Below, in pieces: positions 1-8,677 of a stretch of 64,000 bases of DNA. The position numbers were made by a program, and so were the translations under genes. How positions within the stretch are numbered: position 1 is the first letter of the stretch; each line of letters opens with the position of its first letter. Origin of the DNA: Hallella colorans (GTDB taxonomy: Bacteria > Bacteroidota > Bacteroidia > Bacteroidales > Bacteroidaceae). The notes below the pieces were generated by a model, which was not told the DNA's origin, searched no databases, and was given only the letters and a program-made list of their open reading frames with translations. The stretch is from assembly GCF_003096815.1 (NCBI RefSeq), contig NZ_QENY01000001.1, forward strand, positions 1 to 64,000. Reading direction: 5' to 3'.

Positions 1-406
1 GATGATTCTCGTTGGGATGGTCTTAAAGGGTATCTCACCAATACAGATATACCAATACAGGACGTATATACAGCATATCACAACCTTTGGCATGTAGAAC
101 GGGCCTTCCGTATAGCGAAATCAAAGATAGAGATACGATCCCATGTTCCATTTTACACGCAAACGAATCGAGGCCCATATATGCATCTGCTTCGTGGCTT
201 TGAAAGTATACAAAGAATTGGAGCGTATGTTGGAGGCCTCAGAGATTAGGATGAGCGTAGACAAGGTGCTTGCATTGGCAAAGACCATTACAACGATACA
301 AATCAAGCTACCTCTGAACAAGGAAGTTTATACACAGACTATGCTGATGACAAGGCATCAGAAAATAGCTAAACTATTTGATGAGAATTTTTGGGTGACG
401 CAATGA
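1..406 (+). pseudogene. 3' end of an IS1634/IS4-type transposase, frameshifted and cut by the window edge
   Basis: From base 1 the first frame reads an intact C-terminal transposase segment containing NLWHVERAFRIAKSKIEIR, the usual Y-(2)-R-(3)-E-like end of the DDE catalytic domain. At 139 one extra T shifts the frame. Bases 140-406 then continue the same protein in the next frame with RKRIEAHICICFVALKVYKE, the typical closing helix of this family, and stop at 404-406. In the original frame a stop comes at 247-249. A single-base insertion therefore explains both halves, so the copy is probably inactive unless the base is a sequencing error. The N-terminal part lies outside the window. Assignment to the IS1634 group is from recall of the family motif, not from a search. 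Confidence 0.75.
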
Positions 407-599
407 CGAAGTCAGGAATGTGGACTTTTTATTAATCGGAAAATATCTAACAAAAACCCTCTCAGGATTGGCGTATTTGTAAACCATTGAGTGATTGCGT
501 GCAAATTTGCGAGAAATGAGACTCTTTAGTAAAACGCTGATAATCAGAAATTTAACAAATAAAAAAGCCAATGCCATAAAATATGTTTGATAATCCGCA

Positions 600-690
600 T
601 GCCTTTAATATCTCATCGCATCGCGAATAGAGCTTAATCGCACGCCGAATAAGGCCTCATTATGCCACAATAAAGCTCTATTCACACCTT
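600..690. repeat. Array of short palindromic units (copy A of three)
   Basis: Three consecutive units of roughly 20-24 bases are each nearly self-complementary: GAATAGAGCTTAATCG (625-640), GAATAAGGCCTCATTA (647-662) and AATAAAGCTCTATT (669-682). Similar units recur in two other long gaps of the window (about 16505-16600 and 30990-31075). They never lie inside a gene here, so they look like a dispersed intergenic repeat family. Function is unknown. Confidence 0.5.
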
Positions 691-918
691 GATTAGATAC
701 CATTTGTAAAATCAAGGGGCAAACACGACTCGTCATTCTTCTCACGCAGGGTGCAAAACCAAGATTTTATGCCATAAAAGGGCGTATTTTTACAGTCATC
801 TTTTTGTGATTATTTTCACACAATAAGCTATGCCATGGGTGATATCTGCCCATTCGAACATATCATGATGACATGAGAAAAAAATCCATATTGCAATCTC
901 TTTTACGAATAAAAACCC

Positions 919-926
919 TAACTTTG
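919..926 (+). promoter_or_regulatory. Bacteroidota -7 promoter element TAACTTTG
   Basis: TAACTTTG fits the TAnnTTTG -7 consensus of Bacteroidota sigma factors and lies 40 bases before the start of the zinc peptidase gene at 967. No clear TTTG -33 box is found at the right distance, so the call rests on the -7 element and position. Confidence 0.45.
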
Positions 927-966
927 CATAGAAATCTAAAAATGAGCATTTTATAATTGAAACATC

Positions 967-1833
967 ATGAGGCTATCAGGCAGACGAGAAAGTAACAATG
1001 TAGAAGATCGTAGGGGTATAAGTGGCACTGCCAAAGCCAGCATAGGCGGCATAAGCGGTGTCATTGTTATAGCATTATTCACCCTTTTGTCAGGTGGAAA
1101 CCTTGGCGATGTGGTGAACAACGTCTTCCAATCTGGCTCTATTAGTGAAGAAACACTATCAAATGACGGCCGCGGCCAACGTGAATTTACGGAAGAAGAA
1201 CAAAAGTTGGCTAAATTCTCACGTCAGATTTTGGCTGGCACAGAAGATGTGTGGACTCAGCAATTCAAAAAAATGGGGCGTAAATACACCGTTCCTACGC
1301 TCGTGTTGTTTTCTGGCTCGGTGAACAGTGCCTGTGGGGGCGCAACGGCTGCCGTGGGGCCATTCTATTGCTCTGCTGACCAAAAATTATACCTCGATTT
1401 AAGTTTCTTGATGGACATGAAATCTAAACTTGGCGCTGATGGAGATTTCGCGTATGCTTATGTCATTGCCCATGAGGTGGGGCACCATGTGGAATACCTA
1501 TTAGGTACGCTTGGACAAGCACACGAACAAATGAGCATGATGAACACGGTGGACGCAAACAAGGTGAGTGTGAAATTGGAGTTGCTTGCCGACTACTATG
1601 CTGGTGTGTGGGCACACTATGACAACAAATGGTTTAACAGTATTGAGGATGGCGATATAGAAGAAGCTTTGAGGTGCGCGGAGGTTATTGGCGACAATTA
1701 CCTTCAGGAAAAAGCGCGAGGCTACTCGCAACCCGAGAGCTTCACCCACGGTACCTCTGCCCAGCGCATGAAGTGGTTCAAGCTTGGCTTGGAGACAGGC
1801 GACATGACACGAACGACATTTGATGAAATATGA
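967..1833 (+). CDS. ypfJ: YpfJ-type neutral zinc metallopeptidase
   Basis: A 288-residue protein of the YpfJ/KPN_00166 family (Pfam Zn_peptidase, PF04228), predicted zinc-dependent peptidases of unknown substrate. The start motif MRLSGRRESNNVEDRRG is characteristic of the family. A hydrophobic stretch at about residues 28-42 suggests a membrane anchor or secretion signal. The body carries the SACGGA/GPFYC segment typical of the family and the zinc site HEVGH at residues 169-173. Length is close to that of E. coli YpfJ. The gene stands alone between a transposase remnant and a nucleotidase, with a -7 promoter element at 919-926. Family assignment is firm; the biological role is not known. Confidence 0.9.
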   Translation: MRLSGRRESNNVEDRRGISGTAKASIGGISGVIVIALFTLLSGGNLGDVVNNVFQSGSISEETLSNDGRGQREFTEEEQKLAKFSRQILAGTEDVWTQQFKKMGRKYTVPTLVLFSGSVNSACGGATAAVGPFYCSADQKLYLDLSFLMDMKSKLGADGDFAYAYVIAHEVGHHVEYLLGTLGQAHEQMSMMNTVDANKVSVKLELLADYYAGVWAHYDNKWFNSIEDGDIEEALRCAEVIGDNYLQEKARGYSQPESFTHGTSAQRMKWFKLGLETGDMTRTTFDEI

Positions 1834-2010
1834 CAAAAGAACAAACAAGTTGGTGTTAAACTTCGCGTTCTATTCTTGAATACCTATCCACGTTTTACAC
1901 CTTTTAATATATAGCTTTTTAAAAACAAGTATTGGGATGTGAAAACATCAACCTGAAAATATCAGGATGAGATATTAACACAACCCCATGTTGACGATGA
2001 TCACACTACA

Positions 2011-3759
2011 ATGAACAGCAAGTTAGTCGCAGCGAGCATGACAGCTCTCTGCTTGTTTACCATTAATATGACACAAGCCAGTACCAAACCTGTAACATTA
2101 AAGATCGTTGAGACCTCTGATGTGCATGGCGCTTTTTTCCCATACGACTTCATTAGACGACAGCCCAAGGCCGGCTCATTGGCGCGAGTGAGCAGTTATG
2201 TCAAAGGTCTTAGAGCCCAATATGGCCCAAATGTCATTTTACTTGACAACGGTGACATATTGCAAGGCCAACCTTTAACCTATTATTCTAACTATATAGA
2301 CACCTTGAGTCATAACATTGCGGCCGAGGTGGTGAACTATATGAAATATGACGCTCAGACCGTGGGCAACCATGACATAGAGACTGGCCATGCGGTGTAC
2401 GATAAATGGATATCCGAACTGAACTGCCCTGTTGTGGGAGCCAACATTGTAAGTACCTCCACAGGAAAACCATATGTGAAGCCATACGTCTGCATAGAAC
2501 GCGATGGCGTGAAAATAGCCGTGTTGGGCATGTTGACACCAGCCATACCAAACTGGCTGCCCAAAAATCTATGGAGTGGACTTCGGTTTGACGAAATGGT
2601 GTCCACGGCAAGGAAATGGATGAAGGTACTGCAAGAAAACGAGAAGGCAGATGTCATTATTGGCCTGTTTCATTCGGGTAAAAATGGTGGTATCACTACC
2701 GATGCCTACAAAGAGGATGCCTCGCTAATAGTGGCGCGTGAGGTTCCTGGATTTAATATTATACTATTCGGACACGACCACACACGATACAACAATATCC
2801 TGACCAATGTGGAAGGCAAAAAGGTGCTGTGTCTAAACCCAGCCAACAATGCCATGACCGTGGCAGAGGCTACCGTAACCCTTCTGCCCAAAGATGGCAA
2901 ATGGGCAGTTACGGCATGCGAGGGCAGGCTACATGACGTGGATGCCGAGCCAATAGACACAGATTTCACCAACCACTTCAAGTATTTTACGGATAAGGTA
3001 AACGCTTATGCCAACCAAAAGATTGGTGAGATCAAGAATACCATCTACACACGAGACAGCTATTTTGGAAACTCCGCTTTCAATGACCTCATCCTTAACC
3101 TGCAACTAAAAATAACTGGTGCCGACGTATCATTCAATGCCCCATTATCGTTTAACGAGTGTATAAAGGCTGGGCCTATCTACATGAGCGACATGTTCAA
3201 CCTGTACAAATACGAAAACCAGCTATACGTAATAAAAATGACGGGCAAGGAGATACGTAAGCACTTAGAGATGAGTTATGATCTGTGGACAAACACCATG
3301 AAATCGGCAAACGACCACCTATTGTTGCTCGATAGTACCACCCGAGGCGACGCACAAAGATCAGGATTTAAAAACTTCAGTTTCAATTTTGATGCCGCTG
3401 CAGGTATAGACTACGAGGTAGACGTAACCAAGCCTAACGGACAAAAAGTGAAAATCATCAGGATGAGCGATGGAAAACCGTTTGATGAGCGCGCATGGTA
3501 CACAGTAGCCGTAAACAGTTATCGTGCCAATGGTGGCGGTGAGCTGCTTACGCGAGGCGCAGGTATACCTCAAGAAGAGCTTAAGGACAGAGTTGTTTGG
3601 CGTTCTGATATGGATCAGCGATATTATCTCACAGAAGAAATTAAAAAGGCTGGGATACTGAATCCTAAACCCAACCACAACTGGCGCTTTGTACCCGAGA
3701 AATGGACCAAGCCCGCAGGCAAGAGAGATAAGATGCTGCTCTTCGGTGTCAGTGAATGA
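2011..3759 (+). CDS. Secreted 5'-nucleotidase / 2',3'-cyclic nucleotide phosphodiesterase family protein
   Basis: A 582-residue protein with a signal peptide (about residues 1-23, cleavage near QAS). It has the two-domain build of UshA/CpdB proteins. The N-terminal calcineurin-like metallophosphoesterase domain shows D37-x-H39, the DNGD motif, GNHD (H121, D122) and GHDH (H255, H257), which bind two metal ions. The C-terminal 5'-nucleotidase domain includes the NSYRANGGGELLTRGAG segment that forms the nucleotide pocket. It should act in the periplasm to dephosphorylate nucleotides or cyclic nucleotides, yielding nucleosides for uptake. The next genes (NAD diphosphatase, purine permease) fit a salvage theme. 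The exact substrate cannot be read from the sequence. Confidence 0.88.
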   Translation: MNSKLVAASMTALCLFTINMTQASTKPVTLKIVETSDVHGAFFPYDFIRRQPKAGSLARVSSYVKGLRAQYGPNVILLDNGDILQGQPLTYYSNYIDTLSHNIAAEVVNYMKYDAQTVGNHDIETGHAVYDKWISELNCPVVGANIVSTSTGKPYVKPYVCIERDGVKIAVLGMLTPAIPNWLPKNLWSGLRFDEMVSTARKWMKVLQENEKADVIIGLFHSGKNGGITTDAYKEDASLIVAREVPGFNIILFGHDHTRYNNILTNVEGKKVLCLNPANNAMTVAEATVTLLPKDGKWAVTACEGRLHDVDAEPIDTDFTNHFKYFTDKVNAYANQKIGEIKNTIYTRDSYFGNSAFNDLILNLQLKITGADVSFNAPLSFNECIKAGPIYMSDMFNLYKYENQLYVIKMTGKEIRKHLEMSYDLWTNTMKSANDHLLLLDSTTRGDAQRSGFKNFSFNFDAAAGIDYEVDVTKPNGQKVKIIRMSDGKPFDERAWYTVAVNSYRANGGGELLTRGAGIPQEELKDRVVWRSDMDQRYYLTEEIKKAGILNPKPNHNWRFVPEKWTKPAGKRDKMLLFGVSE

Positions 3760-3782
3760 GTGTGTACTTGTTTCTGTATTAA

Positions 3783-4673
3783 GTGATAGCAATAAGAAAA
3801 TTGAAAAAATATTATTTTATATTCAGCAAGACAGACTTGCTGCTTCAAAAACAAGAAGATGGCTCATTGTCTATCCCCTTGTGCGGGGACGTTCCGGTTG
3901 AGGTAAAACCGTGGACGCACATCATGGATGTGTCGCCGATGGATGATGGAACGCTGGTAAAAACCTTTAATATAGACAGCCCACAACAAATAACCATCAC
4001 CGATGTAGTATTGCGCGACAGCGGTCACGAGTTTGTCGGGTTGCGGCAATCATATTATCATCTCTCTAACGAATTGTATCTCAAGGCTGGCAAGTGCAGC
4101 GAACTGCTATATTGGGATCGCAATACCCAGTTTTGTGGTGTGTGTGGCGCACCCATGCACATGCACACCGACATCTCCAAGAAGTGTTCAGAGTGTGGCA
4201 AGGAAGTTTGGCCACAATTGGCCATTGCTGTCATCGTGTTGATACATAGAGGTGACGAGGTGCTATTGGTGCATGCTAAGAACTTTAAATCAGACTTCTA
4301 TGGATTGGTGGCTGGATTTGTGGAGACAGGCGAGACGCTCGAGGAGGCTGTAGCTCGTGAAGTGATGGAGGAGACCGGACTTACCATCAAAGATATCACC
4401 TATCAACGTTCACAACCCTGGCCCTACCCCTGTGGCCTGATGGTGGGATACACCGCGACTTATGTCTCGGGCGATATCCACCTGCAACGTTCAGAGCTTA
4501 GCAAGGGTGGATGGTTTCGATATGATGAATTGCCAAAGATACCAGAAAAACTTTCTGTTGCCAGAAAACTCATAGATCAATGGCTGGCATCTGTCAAGAA
4601 AACATCTGTTGATTTTCCTGAACCAACGATACGGTTTAACGAGGATTTGTCTTCTACAAAAATCAAACAATAA
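3783..4673 (+). CDS. nudC: NAD+ diphosphatase (NudC-type Nudix hydrolase)
   Basis: This enzyme hydrolyses NAD(H) to NMN(H) and AMP, and in several bacteria removes NAD caps from RNA. The protein has a zinc ribbon with C118, C121, C135 and C138, a complete Nudix box at residues 178-200 (G, E184, R192-E193, E196-E197, G199), and the NudC-specific SQPWPYP motif shortly after it. The open frame starts with GTG at 3783. A TTG at 3801, giving MKKYYFIFSK, is an equally plausible start because homologues begin close to that sequence. It lies 23 bases after the nucleotidase gene and 8 bases before the permease, so the three are probably co-transcribed. Length (about 296) is slightly above E. coli NudC (257). 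Confidence 0.9.
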   Translation: MIAIRKLKKYYFIFSKTDLLLQKQEDGSLSIPLCGDVPVEVKPWTHIMDVSPMDDGTLVKTFNIDSPQQITITDVVLRDSGHEFVGLRQSYYHLSNELYLKAGKCSELLYWDRNTQFCGVCGAPMHMHTDISKKCSECGKEVWPQLAIAVIVLIHRGDEVLLVHAKNFKSDFYGLVAGFVETGETLEEAVAREVMEETGLTIKDITYQRSQPWPYPCGLMVGYTATYVSGDIHLQRSELSKGGWFRYDELPKIPEKLSVARKLIDQWLASVKKTSVDFPEPTIRFNEDLSSTKIKQ

Positions 4674-4681
4674 ATAGCCCA

Positions 4682-5983
4682 ATGCAACTCTTAGAAAAAG
4701 CACTCGGTTTTAACAATATCACCTCTTCACTGCGCACAGAGATAGTGGCAGGAGCCACCACTTTTCTCACCATGAGCTATATCTTGGCTGTCAATCCTGC
4801 CATCCTCGCCACAACAGGCATGGACAAAGGGGCTGTTTTTACAGCGACCGCACTTGCTTCTGCTATCGCGACACTACTATTGGCTTTTATGGCAAAACTA
4901 CCTTTCGCCCAAGCGCCAAGTATGGGTCTGAACGCTTTTTTCGCCTTTACGCTATGCCAGGCTATGCACTACACATGGCAACAGTCATTGGCTATACTAC
5001 TGATAGAAGGGCTGATATTTCTTTTCATCACGTTTTTCAACATTCGAGAGATGATACTCTACTCCATCCCCCAAAATTTGAGATATGCCATTTCGGCAGG
5101 TATCGGAATGTTCATAGCTTTCATCGGATTGAAAAACGCCGAGATTATCGTGCCCAAAGATGGCACATTCGTGGGGTTGGGCGAGTTTACGCCTGTCTCC
5201 ATATTGGGTATAATAGCCATTATGTTGAGCGGCATACTGATGGCAAGACAGGTGAAAGGAGCTCTCTTTTATGGCATAATAATCGCTACGATAATAGGTA
5301 TTCCGATGGGAGTGACAGTGTTGACTGACAATTGGATGCCTATATCCGCTCCACATAGCCTTGAATTGACATTCTGTCAATTTGATTTCAACGGATTGTT
5401 GAATTATAATACGCTCTTGGTGATAATATCATTGCTCATTGTTAATATATTTGACACTGTTGGTACGCTCGTAGGCTTAGCCCAAAAAGCAGGCTTTACA
5501 CAGCCAGATGGTAGTATTAGCAGAGCTAAAGAGGCCATGATGAGTGACGCTATCGGTACCACGTGCGGCGCCATGTTGGGTTCGAGCACCATCACTACCT
5601 ATATAGAGAGTGCATCGGGTATTGCCGAAGGTGGCAAAACTGGTATGACAAGCTTCGTAGTAGGTATGCTGTTCATGCTGTCTCTCTTTTTCTCTCCTAT
5701 CTTCTTGCTCATTCCGGCAGCTGCCACCTCGGGTGCATTGGTACTGGTGGGCGTACTTATGCTCGACTCGGTGAAGAAAATAGACTTGAGTAATGTGGGC
5801 GAGGCATTTCCCGCATTCATAACGATGATAACCATGGTGCTATGTTATAGCATAGCGGATGGTATCTGCTTAGGTATCCTGAGTTATGTCATCCTAAAAT
5901 TTTGCCTTGGCAAATGGCAAGAGCTTAACTGGACATTAATGGTACTCTCTGTGGTATTCATACTTAATTTTATATACGCTTAG
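4682..5983 (+). CDS. NCS2-family purine permease (AzgA/PbuG type)
   Basis: A 433-residue membrane protein with about 12-14 predicted helices. It matches the AzgA/PbuG/GhxP branch of nucleobase:cation symporters, which import adenine, guanine or hypoxanthine. Signature stretches visible are GATTFLTMSYILAVNP near the N-terminus, QAPSMGLNAFFAF (the conserved GLNAFF segment) and GTTCGAMLGSSTITTYIESA, with the SxxTxYxEs signature of this branch. The start is 8 bases after nudC. Placement after nucleotide-degrading enzymes supports a purine salvage role. Whether the substrate is adenine or guanine/hypoxanthine cannot be told. Confidence 0.9.
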   Translation: MQLLEKALGFNNITSSLRTEIVAGATTFLTMSYILAVNPAILATTGMDKGAVFTATALASAIATLLLAFMAKLPFAQAPSMGLNAFFAFTLCQAMHYTWQQSLAILLIEGLIFLFITFFNIREMILYSIPQNLRYAISAGIGMFIAFIGLKNAEIIVPKDGTFVGLGEFTPVSILGIIAIMLSGILMARQVKGALFYGIIIATIIGIPMGVTVLTDNWMPISAPHSLELTFCQFDFNGLLNYNTLLVIISLLIVNIFDTVGTLVGLAQKAGFTQPDGSISRAKEAMMSDAIGTTCGAMLGSSTITTYIESASGIAEGGKTGMTSFVVGMLFMLSLFFSPIFLLIPAAATSGALVLVGVLMLDSVKKIDLSNVGEAFPAFITMITMVLCYSIADGICLGILSYVILKFCLGKWQELNWTLMVLSVVFILNFIYA

Positions 5984-6004
5984 CTGAAATTCCAAGATAA
6001 ATTC

Positions 6005-6035
6005 TTTGCCATTAAACTTATATTATGTACATTTG
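6005..6035 (+). promoter_or_regulatory. Bacteroidota promoter: TTTG (-33) and TACATTTG (-7)
   Basis: TTTG at 6005-6008 and TACATTTG at 6028-6035 are 19 bases apart, matching the Bacteroidota consensus of a TTTG box, a spacer of 19-21 and TAnnTTTG. The element sits 25 bases before the transporter gene at 6061 and indicates a separate transcript from the permease upstream. Confidence 0.65.
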
Positions 6036-6060
6036 CAAACTAAAATTTTAGCATTACAAA

Positions 6061-7761
6061 ATGGACTGGTTAATCAATCTCTTTACCACACAAGACTCCA
6101 TCGCACACATAGTTATGTTATATGCGATTGTAATATCAGTTGGAATTTTATTAGGTAAAGTAAAAATTGGCGGTATTTCGCTCGGTGTCACGTTTGTGCT
6201 GTTCGCAGGTATATTGGCTGGACATGTTGGCTTTACAGCCCCTACGAACATTCTTACATTTATACAAGACTTTGGACTTATCTTGTTTGTGTTCTGCATC
6301 GGATTGCAAGTGGGCCCTGGTTTTTTTGAGAGTTTCCGCAAAGGCGGTGTCACTCTTAACTTGTTGGCCACGTCGACCGTGATGCTGAACGTGCTGATGA
6401 TGTTTGCTTGCTACTTCTTGTTTTTCGACACAAGCAACCCATTTAACCTTCCCATGATGGTGGGTACATTATTTGGAGCTGTCACGAACACTCCGGGATT
6501 GGGTGCTGCCAACGAGGCTTTGGGAGCAGTGTTTACAAAAGGAAACATTCCGCAGATAGCCAATGGGTACGCTTGCGCCTACCCGCTTGGCGTGCTCGGC
6601 ATCATTGGCGCCACAATAGCTATAAGATATATTACCCGAACAAAACTCGAAGAGGAAGAAGCTAAGCTGGAAGAAGCTGAGGAGGAAAGTCCGCATGCTA
6701 AGGCACACGCCATGACTTTAAAAGTGACCAATCCACCAATAGCCGGCAGAAATCTTATGGAGATTTGCGAGTTTCTAAATCGAGACATAGTATGCTCTCG
6801 CATTTGCCATAATGGTGAGGTACATACTCCCAAACACGACTCGGTATTCAACATAGGTGACGAAGTGTTGATCGTTTGCGCGGAGGCAGATGCGGAGGCC
6901 GTGGAAGCATTTATTGGACCAGAGGTTGAGCCGGAGTGGGATATACACGAAGATATCAACAAGCAACACATGATCTCAAGACGTGTGGTGGTGACAAATC
7001 CAAAGATGAATGGCAAGACTCTGGGTAAAATGCACTTTTCAAGCGTGTACGGTGTAAATATCACGCGTATCTCTCGCCAAGGTATGGATCTCTTTGCTAG
7101 TAGGAACCACCACTTCCATGTGGGCGACAAGATTATGGTCGTGGGACGAGAAGACAATGTGGACCGTGTGGCTGAAATGATGGGAAACTCGGTCAAACGG
7201 CTTGACGCTCCAAATATTGCGACTATATTCATAGGCGTGTTGATAGGTATTATCTTCGGAAGTATTCCTATAGCCATTCCGGGTGTGCCCGTGCCATTAA
7301 AATTAGGTTTGGCGGGTGGACCGCTTATCATAGCGATACTTATAGGTAGGTTCGGATACCGCATGAAACTTGTGACATACACCACAAACTCTGCCAACAT
7401 GATGCTCCGAGAATTTGGCTTGGTGCTATTTCTCTCAAGCGTGGGCATCAAGGCCGGTGCCGGATTTTGGGAAACTGTGACACAGGGAGACGGTTTAAAA
7501 TATGTATATACAGGTTTTCTCATCACTGTTATACCTATTCTTATTATAGGGACTATTGCAAGGTTGAAATACAAGTTCAACTATTTCACTATCATGGGAA
7601 TGATCGCAGGAACTTACACAGACCCACCAGCATTGGCTTATGCCAATGCCAGTTGCAGCAGAGAGGCGCCAGCCGTGGGTTACTCGACGGTTTATCCGCT
7701 CAGCATGTTTCTCAGAATACTGTCTGCCCAGATAGTGGTTCTCTTTTTCTGTGGAGCGTGA
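6061..7761 (+). CDS. AspT/YidE/YbjL-family transporter with two TrkA-C domains
   Basis: A 566-residue protein with the duplicated layout of the aspartate:alanine exchanger family (TC 2.A.81). Five or so helices (residues 1-190) include the [19 protein letters not shown] motif. Two soluble TrkA-C (RCK_C) domains follow at roughly 215-290 and 300-380, after an acidic linker rich in E. A second membrane half (about 385-566) includes [12 protein letters not shown], the counterpart of the first repeat motif. Members studied exchange carboxylic amino acids, but YidE/YbjL proteins have no proven substrate and these homologues are usually named only putative transporters. It has its own promoter at 6005-6035. 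Confidence 0.88.
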   Translation: MDWLINLFTTQDSIAHIVMLYAIVISVGILLGKVKIGGISLGVTFVLFAGILAGHVGFTAPTNILTFIQDFGLILFVFCIGLQVGPGFFESFRKGGVTLNLLATSTVMLNVLMMFACYFLFFDTSNPFNLPMMVGTLFGAVTNTPGLGAANEALGAVFTKGNIPQIANGYACAYPLGVLGIIGATIAIRYITRTKLEEEEAKLEEAEEESPHAKAHAMTLKVTNPPIAGRNLMEICEFLNRDIVCSRICHNGEVHTPKHDSVFNIGDEVLIVCAEADAEAVEAFIGPEVEPEWDIHEDINKQHMISRRVVVTNPKMNGKTLGKMHFSSVYGVNITRISRQGMDLFASRNHHFHVGDKIMVVGREDNVDRVAEMMGNSVKRLDAPNIATIFIGVLIGIIFGSIPIAIPGVPVPLKLGLAGGPLIIAILIGRFGYRMKLVTYTTNSANMMLREFGLVLFLSSVGIKAGAGFWETVTQGDGLKYVYTGFLITVIPILIIGTIARLKYKFNYFTIMGMIAGTYTDPPALAYANASCSREAPAVGYSTVYPLSMFLRILSAQIVVLFFCGA

Positions 7762-8071
7762 CACAGAGAAACATCCAAGACTTTTGGGCGGCAAAAGCGC
7801 ATGGTGTCTTGTAATATTATTTCATAACGAGACAATAGAAATTGAAAATTCCAAGAGCCAAAAGTATATGGCCAAAAGTTTTCCTCTATCGGAACGGCCA
7901 TAGTCAATGGCTCTTGGAAAAGTGCTGAAAACAGGTATACAGTCTTCTGTGTTTTTCATTACTTTAAAGGCCCCTATTCGATACTGGCACAAAAAGACAC
8001 GAAAGCAGAATGTTTTGTTTCCAATAATTTGGAGGATCAAAAAAAATATAATATCTTTGCACACGCAAATC
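7762..8071. other. Non-coding interval before the tRNA genes
   Basis: No supported gene. The only clear signal is the tRNA promoter at 8028-8059. Short frames that run through here into the tRNA gene are not credible. Confidence 0.5.
8028..8059 (+). promoter_or_regulatory. Promoter of the tRNA-Thr/tRNA-Gly unit
   Basis: TTTG at 8028-8031 and TATCTTTG at 8052-8059 are separated by 20 bases and match both boxes of the Bacteroidota promoter consensus. Transcription would begin a few bases before the mature tRNA-Thr 5' end at 8072. Confidence 0.65.
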
Positions 8072-8144
<73 letters not shown>

Positions 8145-8214
8145 CTCTATCCTATGAGATGGATAGAAATTTTGAATATCAGACTAATATTTGTTGTTTC
8201 TATACTTGAAAATT

Positions 8215-8285
8215 GCGGAATTAGCACATCGGTAGTGCGCGGGCTTCCCAAGCCTGAAAGGCGGGTTCGACTCCCGTATTCCGCT
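8215..8285 (+). tRNA. tRNA-Gly (anticodon CCC)
   Basis: A 71-base cloverleaf. The acceptor stem is GCGGAAT (8215-8221) paired with ATTCCGC (8278-8284). The anticodon stem CGGGC/GCCTG (one G-U pair) encloses loop TTCCCAA, giving anticodon CCC at 8247-8249. CCA is not encoded. It lies 70 bases after tRNA-Thr and is probably on the same transcript. Confidence 0.93.
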
Positions 8286-8677
8286 CTTGATAGTCATTGA
8301 TTAATGTTACTACCTAAAAGAAAACTTATAGTCAACCTATCCCATTACGTACAAAGCTTATTTTAATTACAGTCTTATTATTTTTTATAGGCAAAGAAGA
8401 GCATTTATCAAAGATTTTCATCTATTGTCCTTATATACTATTTCGCTACCTCCAAAATATCGGTTTCATTAAAGTCTAAGACTTTCCACTTTATCATAAT
8501 ACTATTCAATCTAAACTATTGAAAACCATGTTACAACTTTCAAAATGACAAAAAAAGGATAAAATTTAACATGTATTAACCACTCAAAATTTTTTTTTCT
8601 AAAAAAACTGTGGTACTTTTACAGCCAAATTTAAAGGATCAAAAACCTAAGTTTAATACTTTTACTAACTTAAATCT
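8286..8677. other. AT-rich leader region of the SusC operon
   Basis: No gene is visible. A run of T and A at 8589-8607 is followed by TACTTTTA at 8614-8621, one base off the TAnnTTTG -7 consensus. It could be the SusC promoter with a leader of about 50 bases. No sigma/anti-sigma pair or two-component regulator is encoded nearby, so the control of this operon is not apparent. Confidence 0.4.

Larger units (their letters stand above)
407..966. other. Non-coding interval with palindromic repeat units and a promoter element
   Basis: No convincing reading frame is present. The stretch holds a cluster of short imperfect palindromes (about 600-690, listed separately), an AT-rich segment, and a -7 promoter element just before the next gene. 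The right end of the transposase insertion may lie near its start, but I could not identify a terminal inverted repeat. Confidence 0.5.

Noticed and set aside
6579-7580. Long leftward 333-codon frame opposite the AspT-type transporter
   Set aside because: The plus strand encodes a full-length known transporter. The opposite frame is a by-product of its codon use.
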